Assembly (NCBI GenBank): GCA_020072585.1
Contig: JAIQGL010000026.1
Span: 62,001 to 126,000 of the forward strand
Reading direction: 5' to 3'
DNA length: 64,000 bases
DNA from: Terriglobia bacterium
Lineage (GTDB): Bacteria; Acidobacteriota; Terriglobia; Terriglobales; Acidobacteriaceae
The notes under the pieces: model-generated
Database searches by the model: none
What the model saw: the letters and a program-made list of their open reading frames with translations, nothing else
What the model was told of the DNA's origin: nothing
Position numbers and translations under genes: made by a program
In this document: piece after piece, positions 19,601-26,673 of the stretch
How positions within the stretch are numbered: the stretch's first letter is position 1
Layout: each line of letters opens with the position of its first letter

Positions 19601-20238
19601 AGATTGATTTCATCGGCCGGGTTGACAACCAGATAAAGATTCGCGGTTACCGGGTTGAACTGGGCGAAATCGAATCAGTCCTGCGTCAGCACCCTGAGGT
19701 GCATGAAGTTGCTGTGGCCGTCCGTGGAGCCGGTGACAATAAACGCGTAGTCGCTTATGTCACTCCTCGCCAGGGCCGCGAGATTCGCGCCGCTGAACTG
19801 AAACAGTTCCTGCAAAGCAGGCTTCCGGAATTCATGGTCCCATCTTTCGTTATGGTCTTGGACAAAATTCCACTCAAGACAAGCGGCAAAATTGATCATG
19901 AGGCCCTGGCCGCGATTGAAGAGCGGAATGATGACCGTCCTTATACTCCGCCGCAAACGCCGTTGGAAGCCGAGCTGGCCCGATTATGGCAGGAAGTACT
20001 GGTCGTCCCACAAGTGGGGCGCGAGGACAACTTCTTTGAACTTGGCGGCCACTCGTTGCTGGCCATCCAGCTTGTCTCACGCATTCGCGAACAGTATCAC
20101 ACTCCGTTTCCGATCCGAGAATTGATGCAAACGCCAACTCTGTTTGGGCTGGCTGAGGCGGTCCAGACCGCAATCTGGGCGAGTCAGGCACAGCAAAGCG
20201 CAGGGCAGGATTTGAACAAGGAAGAGTTCATTGTGTGA
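10675..20238 (+). CDS. NRPS 2: C*-A-PCP-C-A-PCP-C-A-PCP, no release domain
   Basis: A 3187-residue synthetase. The ATG at 10675 is chosen because longer reading runs back inside the oxygenase gene; AGGG lies about 9 bases upstream. Domains: an N-terminal C-like domain (about 10-430) where HHxxxDG reads PVLLADG at 139-145; A1 (Y601 in YTSGSTGAPK); PCP (Ser995); C with intact HHAILDG at 1196; A2 (Y1665); PCP (Ser2062); C with HHAILDG at 2265; A3 (Y2736); PCP (GGHSL, Ser3127), then the protein ends. Codes read by eye: A1 D-L-T-K-V-G-E-V-G-K and A2 D-L-T-K-I-G-E-V-G-K, both close to the Asn code; A3 D-A-W-W-L-G-G-T-F-K, Val-like. The first two PCPs have the LGGDSIRS form usually seen before epimerases, but the following C domains lack a dual E/C N-terminal motif. 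Expected to extend the NRPS 1 acyl peptide by Asn-Asn-Val-like residues. Confidence 0.93.
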   Translation: MSNIAVPALEGVALSLQQNRVWRLQQETHRNLRTRFAITIRGPIDHARLEAAWNQVEERYQILRTSFEYLPGIKDPLQVVQALGSSLRFADAMLNGDDPFKPELFSEMESGKSSTGGNQVLVTLYKINEKRHILAFSLPVLLADGETARIIFQELCRFYESGGAEQAETIQYAQFSEWYSELLAGDDIAEIRSYWQRRGELAATEFPLKCKKDSASNPASIVGIPLSRALQSLLDQVTQNLESTIPDFLFAAWQVLLYRFTGQSPVVLGCLIDGRKYEELDGMPGLTARYLPVACRMDDNLRFRDVLKQSTIEREDVYQYQEGFPGTSSETNIASGPPVAFESYTLPLAHSIGKLTFRLAGVVSEVDLPDLVLACTQNEKSVELVIRFDSDVYDSSYVERISESYRILIEVALQRPEVALADLPLLNEPKFMRWLEQINGPQKSLANISFVHDVIAQVAQDHPNEIAIEGEGVAVSYGKMLTEADGLARQLRDLGIGPESVVAILMEHSPELIVAILGVLRSGAAYLPIDPALPQERIAYMLEDSHARLLLTKEAFVPSLPARRPELLLVKPDWQSQAVKIGVASDNRPNLVPENLAYLIYTSGSTGAPKASMITHRGLSNYVQWAIEAYRVKQGAGAPLHSSIGFDLTVTSVFGPLVAGKKIVLTSMEGLSDCLRANENFSLLKVTPAHARILGTQLPSVEAPGKARYLVLGGEALRPGDIEFWHQHAPGTVLINEYGPTETVVGCCVYQVAGALAQGEVVPIGKPIANTQMYVFDQQLHPVPVGVTGEIYVAGEGLARGYLNRPDLTAERFLPHPCSSVPGARIYRTGDLGRYLIDGNLDCLGRTDHQVKIRGYRVELGEVESMLEKIPAVGQACVIARNTNRGAQLVAYLVAAADEEKKSIPVSELREHLSRHLPEYMVPAVYVWLKELPLTANGKVDRKALPSPDEAGMEIGKYTEPRTLEEQILCGIWSQVLSMERIGIDDNYFALGGDSIRSLQIITRAAERGLKFTVGDLFLYQTVRTLAQNLENLKVALEVKAGPFSLITPEDRRLLPEDAEAAYPLTRLQAGMVFHRELHPESAVYHDIGTFHLRLPLHEEALREAIRRVIARHPTLRTSFDLVSYSQPLQIVHREAPVPFTLVDLTHLDEKAQKTALDEWVEADKHRAFDITQYPLIRFHVHKRSAETFQFSLSFHHAILDGWSDASMLTEIAETYLHELGGETFNPPLPQTQFRDFVLLEMQAIESEEHRRFWQERLEGSEFIRVPRWKPTPIARDRGIGYCEVEISDDLSNALKRLALSAAVPIKNVLLAAHMRALAMLSGKTDVTTLLTSVGRPETPDGDSVLGLFLNSTPFRMKLSGGKWRQLVDEAFALETPAVPSRRYPMVEIQKLLGRNQISETGFYFTHFHIYHGLDRFEQFQLLEHYYYEETNINLLANFSVEAFTDKVRFHLTCDQTEIGPEQLAALAGYYHRILSEMATHPDDSYDSLSFLSQAEYESAMTAAGHCEAQPQTQLWIHEQFSRQALLTPDAFAVWDGTGPLTYKQLDEQSNQLAHYLRSVSVQSEVIVGLLLERSQDVAISVLGVLKAGGAYLPLDPGYPWERLDFILRDAGVKVLITQQKFKERFAALPVSIFYIDVDRGSLSHSIHEPPKAVASSETLAYVIYTSGSTGQPKGVMISHGNLANYISWCKANYLPAEGKGSLVHSSISFDLTVTSLLAPLVAGQTAAMVADAIGIEALGDAFRQGRDLSFVKLTPSHLRLLREQLAEADLAGHTKALIIGGEALHWEDIQHWHAAVPECRMINEYGPTEATVGCCVFCVEGETAANAGDVPIGHPITNATLYVLDEFLQPAPIMTPGELFIGGVCVARGYLNRPGLTAEKFIPDPFSSIEGARLYRTGDLARRLTDGNLDFLGRRDNQLKIRGFRIELGEIEAVLNGHEAVAQAVVLARTFKNSERQLVAYVVPARSSISIDELRSYLQSKLPDYMVPAVIVSLEKLPLTRNGKVDHAALPDPVASRAAGLPEFVAPRTPEEQILAGVWAKALKVERVGIDDDYFALGGDSIRSIQIVALSRERGLLFTLQQLFQNPTVHRLAEALHSQQVNSAVSPVTEHFSLISEQDRALLPAEVEDAYPLSRMQAGMIYHRELHPEAAIYHDIMSAHVKAPFRQDFLEQAIRQLCSRHPVLRTSFDLSRYSVPLQLVHSFVPLPLAVEDLRGLDRAAQEAAIAEWMESEKARGFDISQAPLLRFQIHRRSDETFQFTFCFHHAILDGWSDATIQTELGQSYMFLLYGEAPPFIAPQTKYREFIALEQEALRSSEARDFWLKKLEGAEPILLPRPNQPASGPAEKRGVFRVNVPISPVLSEQLQKLALSAAVPVKTVLFAAHFAVMQWVSGRSDVLTSTVANGRPETTDGDRILGLFLNSTPFRMQVGRTCWTDLIRNIFAAEREVLPFRRFPLIELQQLLKRPRLSEVMFYFTHYHIYRQLDRFADLEVLEERPYEESSYTLVSMFSVDPHTNRVAAQLCFDRTQVSQAFGELMTSWYEQALTSLTADPESLVASSPALSPEQRHTVLEVWNDTRRGYPRNETTVSVFEQQARVTPFAIALVSDEKTLTYDELNRQANRVAHWLTRQGAKPETLVGLCMERSLETYVVMLGIVKAGAAYVPLDPAYPAPRLEFLVKDSGVSFVLTTEKLQKLLPAALTKVIPLDRFWKEISAEKEFDPEVKASAESLVYLMYTSGSTGAPKGAMITHRGVVRLVKNNWFCDLSGSQTFLQFAPISFDASTWEIWGALLNGARLAVCPSGAASLEELDTAIRKHHVSVLWLTAPLFHQLVNHAPHILKPVKTLLAGGDVLVPDGVVKALNFLEGGAVVNGYGPTENTTFTCCHPMRSADQVGVAVSIGRPIANTQVYSLNEEMELLPPGIAGELFIAGDGLARGYINRPDLTAEKFVPHPFSSQPGERLYRTGDLVRYGTDGEIDFIGRVDNQIKIRGYRVELGEIESVLRQHPEVHEVAVAVRGAGDNKRVVAYVTPRQGREIRAAELKQFLQSRLPEFMVPSFVMVLDKIPLKTSGKIDHEALAAIEERNDDRPYTPPQTPLEAELARLWQEVLVVPQVGREDNFFELGGHSLLAIQLVSRIREQYHTPFPIRELMQTPTLFGLAEAVQTAIWASQAQQSAGQDLNKEEFIV

Positions 20239-20380
20239 GCTCTCAATCCCCTGCATGAGAAATTCCATGTTGAGACGGTGCGCGCGCCTCTCCCGAGCTT
20301 TACTAAGTCGAAACGAGCAATCCCGGGGACGTTTGCGGGCTGGTAATTTTTAAGAACTGCATAACACCTAAGATCCGGAT

Positions 20381-20386
20381 GGAGGT
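20381..20386 (+). promoter_or_regulatory. Ribosome binding site deciding the ADOP 1 start
   Basis: GGAGGT stands seven bases before the ATG at 20394. It overlaps the upstream in-frame ATG at 20379, so that earlier codon is unlikely to be used. Confidence 0.75.
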
Positions 20387-20393
20387 ACCTTCC

Positions 20394-22871
20394 ATGTTTA
20401 GAGATTTCCTGCAAGATCTGCGGTTTGGGGTTCGCATGCTTCGTCGCAGCCCAACTTTTTCGATTCTCGCCATTTTATGTCTGACTTTGGGAATCGGCGC
20501 TAATGCTGCTGTGTTCAGTTGGATGGAGGGATTGATGTTTCGCCCGTTCCCGTTAGTCGCCCATCAAGAGAGAATGGTGGCTGTGGCCGCCATGGACACG
20601 ACCGGTGAGGCTGACAAGGGAGCGGCGGGCGAGGGCTATGGCGAGGTCGCGTGGCCTGATATGCAGGATTACGCCCGCAATTGCAAGCTCGTCGATTGGT
20701 TTGTGGCGGACCGCCTCGGCGGCACCACACTGAACATCGGCGATCGCGCAGAGCGCGTGGCGGAAAGCATTGTTTCCTCGAACTATTTCGATGCGCTCGG
20801 AATCCATCCAATTCTCGGACGAGGGTTTCGCCCTGAAGAAGACTACGGCCGCAACGGCAACCCGGTTACGGTGATCAGCTATTGGCTTTGGAAAGAAAAA
20901 TTCAATGGCGATCCCAACATCATCGGCAGAAAACAGCTTCTCAACGCCGTGCCTCATACGATTATCGGCGTAGCGCCAGAGGGCTTTTATGGCACGTTTG
21001 TGGGCTATCCCATCCAATTCTGGGTCCCTGTATCCATGCAGGAAATATTCAATCCCGGCGGATATAAGCTTGAAGACCGCAGCCAAACCTGGATTGAAGG
21101 CTACGCCCGACTGAAGCCAGGCGTGAGCATTGGCCAGGCCCAAGAAGAGATTTCTGCCGTGGCGAAACGGTTGGAACTTCAATATCCAGAAACCAACCGC
21201 GGACGTGGAGTAAAGCTTATTCCGCTCTGGAAGAACCCCTTCAATCAGGCGGGTGATTTGGGGCCCACTCTGGAAATATCATTGGTGGCGACCTTTTTTG
21301 TGCTGCTTATCGCCTGTGCGAATGTCGGTAGTCTTTTACTCGTCAGATCTCTGGCTCGCCGACACGAAATCACGGTGCGCCTCGCCATCGGCTCCAAGCG
21401 CGGTCGCCTGTTGCGGCAACTTCTCACAGAAGGTTTGATCCTTTCCACGATTGGCGGAGCCGCTGGACTTCTGGTTGCCTATCTTTGCCGCAACCTGCTC
21501 GTGGTCTTTTTCCCATCGTCCACTGTCATCGCCACGAATCTCTCCGGCGAAATAGATTGGCGTGTAGCAGGATTCAGTCTTGGCATTTGCCTCATCTCCA
21601 CTTTAATGTTTGGGCTTGTTCCCGCCCTTCAAGCCAGCAACATCGATATTGCAGGCGCTCTGAAAGCAGAGTCCGCGGGAGCTTCGGGAACACGCAGAAG
21701 GAACTGGATGCGCTCGCTCATGGCCGCCGGCCAGGTTTCGGCCAGTTTCGTTTTGCTGGTGGGAGGAGTTTTGTTGTTTCAGAGTATGCGCCGGCTTAGT
21801 CTTGCCGACCCAGGATTTTCGACGGACAATGTCCTGACCACACTCTTCGATTTGACCGGAGCGGGTTATGATCCTGCCCGTTCCAAGCAGTTTAGAGACG
21901 ATCTGGCGGACCGGGTTCGGGCGATGCCCGGCGTTGAATCAGCAGCGTGGGTCAAGGTCAGACCTCTCAGCTATGCGACTTTCTTTTACGCCCCCATAGC
22001 AATTGACACCTATCAGCCCGGACCTGACGAACGGCCTACGTCAGAATACAACCTGGTTAGTCCGGATTATTTTAAAACGATGGGAATCCCGATTCTTTCG
22101 GGCCGTGAGTTTACCCGGAACGATACAGCCACCAGCTTTCCCGCAGTCGTAGTGACCCAGAAGCTGGTGGACAAGTACTGGCATGGTGTAGATCCAGTTG
22201 GCAAGCGCATCCAGGTGAAAGACAAATGGATGCAGGTGGTCGGCGTCGCCAAAGACGCCAAATGCTACACCTTGTCAGAATCGGCAATGAATTTTTTCTA
22301 TGTTCCTGTTGACCAGAATCCTACCACCAACATGAACCTCGTTGTCCGCACTTCACGCAACCCAGAATCCATCGCGCCAGTGCTGACCCGCGCGGTCCAT
22401 GCGCTGGAACCTAACCTGGGGCTTCAGGAAGTGATCACGATGAGGAAGCATATCAACCGCGAGGTGCTGGCTTCGCAGCAGATCGCAGTAGCTCTTCTCA
22501 GCATTTTTGGTGGATTAGCGATGTTGCTGGCGGCAGTCGGACTCTACGGCGTGATGTCCTATTCTGTCTCTCAGAGCAAACGGGAGCTTGGGTTGAGGAT
22601 GGCGCTGGGGGCCGATGCACCCCATTTGTTCCGCATTGTGATGTCCAATGGCTTATTGGTGACGATAGGCGGTATGGTGGTCGGTGCAATTGTCGCTGCA
22701 AGCGTGACCCACTGGATAGATATCAAAACCGTTCTCTACAAGGTCAATCCACGTGACCCGCTGGCTTTTGCTTTGGCGACCGTGGGATTGACAATTATCG
22801 CCTTTATGGCATGTTTCTTGCCTGCGTGGCGCGCCAGCCGCACCAATCCGGTCCAAGCCTTGCGTGATTGA
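20394..22871 (+). CDS. ADOP-type ABC transporter permease 1 (MacB/FtsX family)
   Basis: An 825-residue membrane protein of the acidobacterial duplicated orphan permease type. It starts with MFRDFLQDLRFGVRML, then a first membrane helix ending in LGIGANAAVFSW, a large periplasmic MacB-like domain (about 45-270), and an FtsX core with several helices containing RSLARRHEITVRL. A second periplasmic domain (about 480-690) and a second FtsX core (SQSKRELGLRMALGA) follow, the C-terminus being RTNPVQALRD. The duplication of the PCD-FtsX unit is characteristic. No ATPase gene is adjacent, as is usual for this orphan family. The short N-terminal cytoplasmic region that many family members carry is absent here. 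It follows NRPS 2 by 155 bases, but a role in exporting the peptide is not shown. It closely resembles the second copy at 31368-33857. Confidence 0.92.
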   Translation: MFRDFLQDLRFGVRMLRRSPTFSILAILCLTLGIGANAAVFSWMEGLMFRPFPLVAHQERMVAVAAMDTTGEADKGAAGEGYGEVAWPDMQDYARNCKLVDWFVADRLGGTTLNIGDRAERVAESIVSSNYFDALGIHPILGRGFRPEEDYGRNGNPVTVISYWLWKEKFNGDPNIIGRKQLLNAVPHTIIGVAPEGFYGTFVGYPIQFWVPVSMQEIFNPGGYKLEDRSQTWIEGYARLKPGVSIGQAQEEISAVAKRLELQYPETNRGRGVKLIPLWKNPFNQAGDLGPTLEISLVATFFVLLIACANVGSLLLVRSLARRHEITVRLAIGSKRGRLLRQLLTEGLILSTIGGAAGLLVAYLCRNLLVVFFPSSTVIATNLSGEIDWRVAGFSLGICLISTLMFGLVPALQASNIDIAGALKAESAGASGTRRRNWMRSLMAAGQVSASFVLLVGGVLLFQSMRRLSLADPGFSTDNVLTTLFDLTGAGYDPARSKQFRDDLADRVRAMPGVESAAWVKVRPLSYATFFYAPIAIDTYQPGPDERPTSEYNLVSPDYFKTMGIPILSGREFTRNDTATSFPAVVVTQKLVDKYWHGVDPVGKRIQVKDKWMQVVGVAKDAKCYTLSESAMNFFYVPVDQNPTTNMNLVVRTSRNPESIAPVLTRAVHALEPNLGLQEVITMRKHINREVLASQQIAVALLSIFGGLAMLLAAVGLYGVMSYSVSQSKRELGLRMALGADAPHLFRIVMSNGLLVTIGGMVVGAIVAASVTHWIDIKTVLYKVNPRDPLAFALATVGLTIIAFMACFLPAWRASRTNPVQALRD

Positions 22872-23073
22872 GTCGTGGGCGTCGTGGTGGGAAATCATTT
22901 TGAAGAGCAGCGAGTGGGCGTCCTGTAGGTTCAAGGATGATGCAGACCATGGTTGGCAATTGTCTGATTCCCAAGTTACCCATAACCACGTTTCTGCTGG
23001 AGCAATACTGCTATATCACAACGGCACCAAAAAATTCTTTTCTTGACATAACAGACCGAACACCCGAGTTCCA

Positions 23074-24405
23074 GTGAAGATAAAGAAATCTCAACCCCAG
23101 CGCAAAGAATGGCCTGTAGCATTGCGCGCGCTGCGGCACCACAATTTCCGTCTATTTTTTAGTGGTCAACTAATCTCCTTGATTGGCACCTGGATGGACC
23201 CGGTAGCGGAGTCCTGGTTGATCTACCGGCTGACCGGTTCTCCCTTGCTATTGGGCACAGTGGCTTTTGCGGGCCAAATTCCCATTTTCCTATTAATGCC
23301 TATCGGCGGTATTGTGGCCGACCGTTATGACCGCCGCTCCATCCTGGTAGTCACTCAATCCTTGATGACGGCGCTGACGTTGATTCTAGCCGGACTCACA
23401 CTCACGCATGTTGTCCAGCCGTGGCATGTAATGTTGCTGGGAGCGCTCACAGGTATAGTGAGCGCCTTTGATATCCCAGTGCGCCAGGCGTTTATTGCGG
23501 ACATGGTTCCCCGCGAAGACATGGTCAATGCCATCGCCCTGTACTCGGCCATCTTCAACGGAGCCCGCGTGATCGGCCCGGCACTCGCAGGAATTGTGGT
23601 CGCGGCAATGGGTGAGGGTTGGTGCTTTCTGGCGAATGGGCTGAGCTTCCTGGCGGTGATCGCAGGCTTGCTGATGATGACAGCCGCTCCAGCGCACCCG
23701 GCTCTTCAAGGTTCCCCGATGCAGAACATCATTGAGGGCTTCCGATTCGTCACCCGTACCGCACCGGTGCGAGCGCTTATGCTGTTGGTGGGACTCATCA
23801 GCGTGACTGGAACGCCAGGTGTAGTTCTTATGCCGGTGTTTGCTGACCAGGTCTTGCATGGCGGCGCCAGGGCCCTGGGGTTGCTGTTGGGCGCCTCCGG
23901 CCTGGGTGCGTTGTGCGGCGCGATCACGCTGGCCACCAGAAAAAATGTGAGTGGCCTTGAACGCTGGATCTTAGTTGCCTGCAACACCTTTGGCGCAGCC
24001 CTGATTCTCTTCTCGCTGTCGCGAACTTTCTGGTTGTCAGTGGCGCTGCTGGTTCCTGTGGGATTCTCGGTGGTATTGGAAATGGGTTCATCCAACACCC
24101 TCATTCAGAGTATGGTTCCCGATCGCCTGCGCGGGCGCGTGATGGCCGTCTATTCCATGATGTTCATAGGCATGGCGCCATTGGGCGCACTCCTAGCTGG
24201 CAGCGTGGCCCATGCGATTGGAGCGCCCATGACTGTAGCTTTAGGTGGCGCCATTTCCATCATTGGCGGAATCGTCTTTGCCACCCGGCTTTCGGCGCTG
24301 CGTCCGGCCGCGCGGGCCCTGGTTGCGGCCCAGCAGATGTCCGGCACCGCACCCGCCCAGAAAATCATCACCCCGGTGCTTTCCAGGCAAGGAGAAGCGA
24401 GCTAG
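23074..24405 (+). CDS. MFS exporter (EntS-like)
   Basis: A 443-residue major facilitator superfamily transporter with about 12 predicted membrane helices. The N-terminal half carries the loop GGIVADRYDRRSILV, matching the motif-A signature between helices 2 and 3. The N-terminal stretch RALRHHNFRLFFSGQLIS and the general pattern resemble the enterobactin-exporter-like MFS_3 group, which exports siderophores and other peptides. The GTG start is the only one after an in-frame stop at 23044. Its position downstream of the NRPS genes makes it a reasonable candidate for export of the peptide product; this is context only. The C-terminus after the last helix is a polar tail ending GEAS. Confidence 0.88.
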   Translation: MKIKKSQPQRKEWPVALRALRHHNFRLFFSGQLISLIGTWMDPVAESWLIYRLTGSPLLLGTVAFAGQIPIFLLMPIGGIVADRYDRRSILVVTQSLMTALTLILAGLTLTHVVQPWHVMLLGALTGIVSAFDIPVRQAFIADMVPREDMVNAIALYSAIFNGARVIGPALAGIVVAAMGEGWCFLANGLSFLAVIAGLLMMTAAPAHPALQGSPMQNIIEGFRFVTRTAPVRALMLLVGLISVTGTPGVVLMPVFADQVLHGGARALGLLLGASGLGALCGAITLATRKNVSGLERWILVACNTFGAALILFSLSRTFWLSVALLVPVGFSVVLEMGSSNTLIQSMVPDRLRGRVMAVYSMMFIGMAPLGALLAGSVAHAIGAPMTVALGGAISIIGGIVFATRLSALRPAARALVAAQQMSGTAPAQKIITPVLSRQGEAS

Positions 24406-24426
24406 CTAGTCTCGCTAGTGCTTTTT
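24396..24426 (+). terminator. Possible weak intrinsic terminator after the MFS gene
   Basis: AGCGAG and CTCGCT form a six-base-pair stem with a nine-base loop that overlaps the MFS stop codon. Five T residues follow a few bases later. The stem is short, so this is tentative. Confidence 0.35.
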
Positions 24427-24599
24427 GGGGAAAGCTGGAGACTATCACCAACTTTGTCATCATTATTTAACGGGACCATTTTCGCTTATGTGGTCCGGGA
24501 GGAAAACTTTTCTAAAAGAATTAGGCAGTACGTTTCAGCTTGCTCTAGTGGTTTGCCTTTCAAGAACAAGAAATATGAGGAGTTGGACAAGGAGAATAC

Positions 24600-26336
24600 A
24601 TGCCTAAGATTCTATTTGCTGTTTTGACCCTCTGTGTTGTTATGTCGTTAAGAGTTATAGCCGCTGCTGCCGACAGCGCCGGAAATCAGTTGCAGAAACT
24701 AACAGTCCATTGTCCCGATAACAGTCCCATCTGCGCGGATATCGCCCATCACCTGCAAGAGCTCGATGGCAAGTATTCAGGCCACGATGAGCCGGCAATA
24801 GCTTTTTATTCCAATCGTCCCGGCTCCGGGAACAGTTTCACCACAGTTTTGACCATGCCCACCGACCCGCCTACGCCTCCGCAACAGGATGGCTCCGGCG
24901 GTACCTTCAACTTCCAGCTTCATTCCGTTTTCTGGTTCAGCATGGTGCTTTGCGATACGCAGTCTGCGCCGAATTTTACTGATGTCTGCGTCCCCAATAC
25001 GGATGCCAACATATTCGAGAACCCAGATCCCAACGCGACGGATTTTATCGGGCATCATCCGGGATCGGCATTTCTTGAATTGCAGTTCTATCCTCCCGGC
25101 GGTTTTTTCCCTCAGTGCGACTTGAAGCAGTGGTGCGTGGCCATGAACATCCTGAGTTTCAACGCGCGCGCCCGCGACCCCTTCACCCAACGAAACAATA
25201 GAGATTGCATAGTCAAGGTCGGTCTCGAGCCGGATAACATAGCGTATCTTACTACGAGCGGAATTTCACAAATTCTGGCTACTCCTTTTAATGCTGATCC
25301 CAATCCACTGTTCAATACTGTTCCAGGCGAGATATTCAAAATGAATCAAGGCGACAGGGTGCAGGTCAGTATCTACGATACCCCTGAAGGCGTTAAAACT
25401 GAGGTGCAGGATCTGACTACGGGCATTACCGGATCCATGACTGCCAGTATCGCCAATGGATTTGTACAGGTGAACTTCGTCCCTGATCCCGATCCGGCGC
25501 ATCCTTCGGTGACTTGTACCGGCACTCCGTACGCTTTTCATCCTCAATACTCGACCTCCAGCGAGCATACGCGGGCGGTATGGACAGCGCATACAATCAA
25601 CGTTGCCTTCTCTGATGAGATTGGTCATTACGAGCTTTGCAGCGCCGTGGATCATGAGGGCGGAAGATGCATTGGGAAAACCCCCACAGACCCCGCCGAT
25701 TCGGACCTGGATGATAGCAGTTGTTTCAGCGGCGCGTTTTTCGCGAAGTTCGGATTGCTACCTGTTGGAGCCTGTATTGCCCAGGAGCTGGATTTCGACG
25801 GAACTTCCTATGGTTTCAATTGGCCAGGCACTGGGCATCACGCAACCGATACCTTGATCCATCCCAGTCCTATCCGGTTCACCGCGCCTCAATTCCGCTT
25901 GCAGAGGCATCGCGATGGCGATAAGGATGGGGATGATCGTACCAGCTTGCACGACTTCAGCCGCGTTGCCTTCGAGACCGATACCCCGATCAACGAATTC
26001 TTTACCAATCCAAACTGTAACGCGTTCACCGGCACGGGCTGCACTAATCCGCCTGCCGGGACTCAGTTCTATCCTATTTACTCCACCACTCGCCGCCATG
26101 GCGGAGACCGGGACGACGAAGGAGTCTGCTCCTGGCAGCTTGGCGGGCCTGATATTCCCGGTACTGAGAACAACTTTGGTGGAACCGCAACCAGCGAGTA
26201 TGGAGGCGAGCTTTTTGTCCTGTATCCCGGTGCTGCGGATGCAACCCATCCCAACGGCACCACGATTACCGAAGTGAATGATTTCCGCCGCGTCCTCCCC
26301 AATAATCCATGCAGGCACAACAAAGAGGATGACTAG
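24600..26336 (+). CDS. Secreted Cys-containing protein of unknown function
   Basis: A 578-residue protein that I do not recognise. The start ATG has AAGGAG nine bases upstream. The first 24 residues (hydrophobic core LFAVLTLCVVMSL, then AAAADS) look like a signal peptide. The mature part is polar, rich in Pro, Asp, Asn and Gly, and has many cysteines, often two per short stretch (for example CPDNSPIC near 38, CDTQSAPNFTDVC near 130, CNAFTGTGC near 470), which suggests several disulphide bonds outside the cytoplasm. There is no membrane segment after the signal and no recognised catalytic motif. A charged HRDGDKDGDD stretch near residue 440 resembles a calcium-binding loop, but this is weak. 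An intrinsic terminator follows at 26452. No function is proposed. Confidence 0.8.
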   Translation: MPKILFAVLTLCVVMSLRVIAAAADSAGNQLQKLTVHCPDNSPICADIAHHLQELDGKYSGHDEPAIAFYSNRPGSGNSFTTVLTMPTDPPTPPQQDGSGGTFNFQLHSVFWFSMVLCDTQSAPNFTDVCVPNTDANIFENPDPNATDFIGHHPGSAFLELQFYPPGGFFPQCDLKQWCVAMNILSFNARARDPFTQRNNRDCIVKVGLEPDNIAYLTTSGISQILATPFNADPNPLFNTVPGEIFKMNQGDRVQVSIYDTPEGVKTEVQDLTTGITGSMTASIANGFVQVNFVPDPDPAHPSVTCTGTPYAFHPQYSTSSEHTRAVWTAHTINVAFSDEIGHYELCSAVDHEGGRCIGKTPTDPADSDLDDSSCFSGAFFAKFGLLPVGACIAQELDFDGTSYGFNWPGTGHHATDTLIHPSPIRFTAPQFRLQRHRDGDKDGDDRTSLHDFSRVAFETDTPINEFFTNPNCNAFTGTGCTNPPAGTQFYPIYSTTRRHGGDRDDEGVCSWQLGGPDIPGTENNFGGTATSEYGGELFVLYPGAADATHPNGTTITEVNDFRRVLPNNPCRHNKEDD

Positions 26337-26451
26337 AACGAAACAGCCGCAACCCAAGACCGGGGAGCCGATTCATTCAGTTCGGTTGTCGCGCTTGAAG
26401 ACCAACATCTCGGCTCAAGCTGCCTTTTAACCTATCCCGGGTACTTCACGG

Positions 26452-26485
26452 GGCCATCGGCAATAACCGGTGGCCTCATTTTTTT
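26452..26485 (+). terminator. Intrinsic terminator after the secreted protein gene
   Basis: GGCCATCGG and CCGGTGGCC pair over nine base pairs (one G-U) around the loop CAATAA. After three intervening bases there are seven T residues. It separates the secreted-protein gene from the beta-lactamase-fold gene. Confidence 0.8.
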
Positions 26486-26673
26486 GGCAAAAGGCTTTCG
26501 CTGAGGCCATTGATTCGAATTTGCCACGTTCCTATCCGCTCATCCTTTAAAAACGTCCGCCTATCCTTATCATCCCGCCCCTCACGGAAAACTGTTGCCA
26601 GTCTGCTCTTGTTTCCTTCTAGATTGGGTTCCGGCAAGAATCCAGTTTTCGCTGTTTTGTTCAAGGAGAACCA

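Noticed and set aside
23043-23070. TTGACA at 23043 as a promoter for the MFS gene
   Set aside because: No acceptable -10 box lies 15-19 bases downstream, and the box ends only about 25 bases before the start codon.
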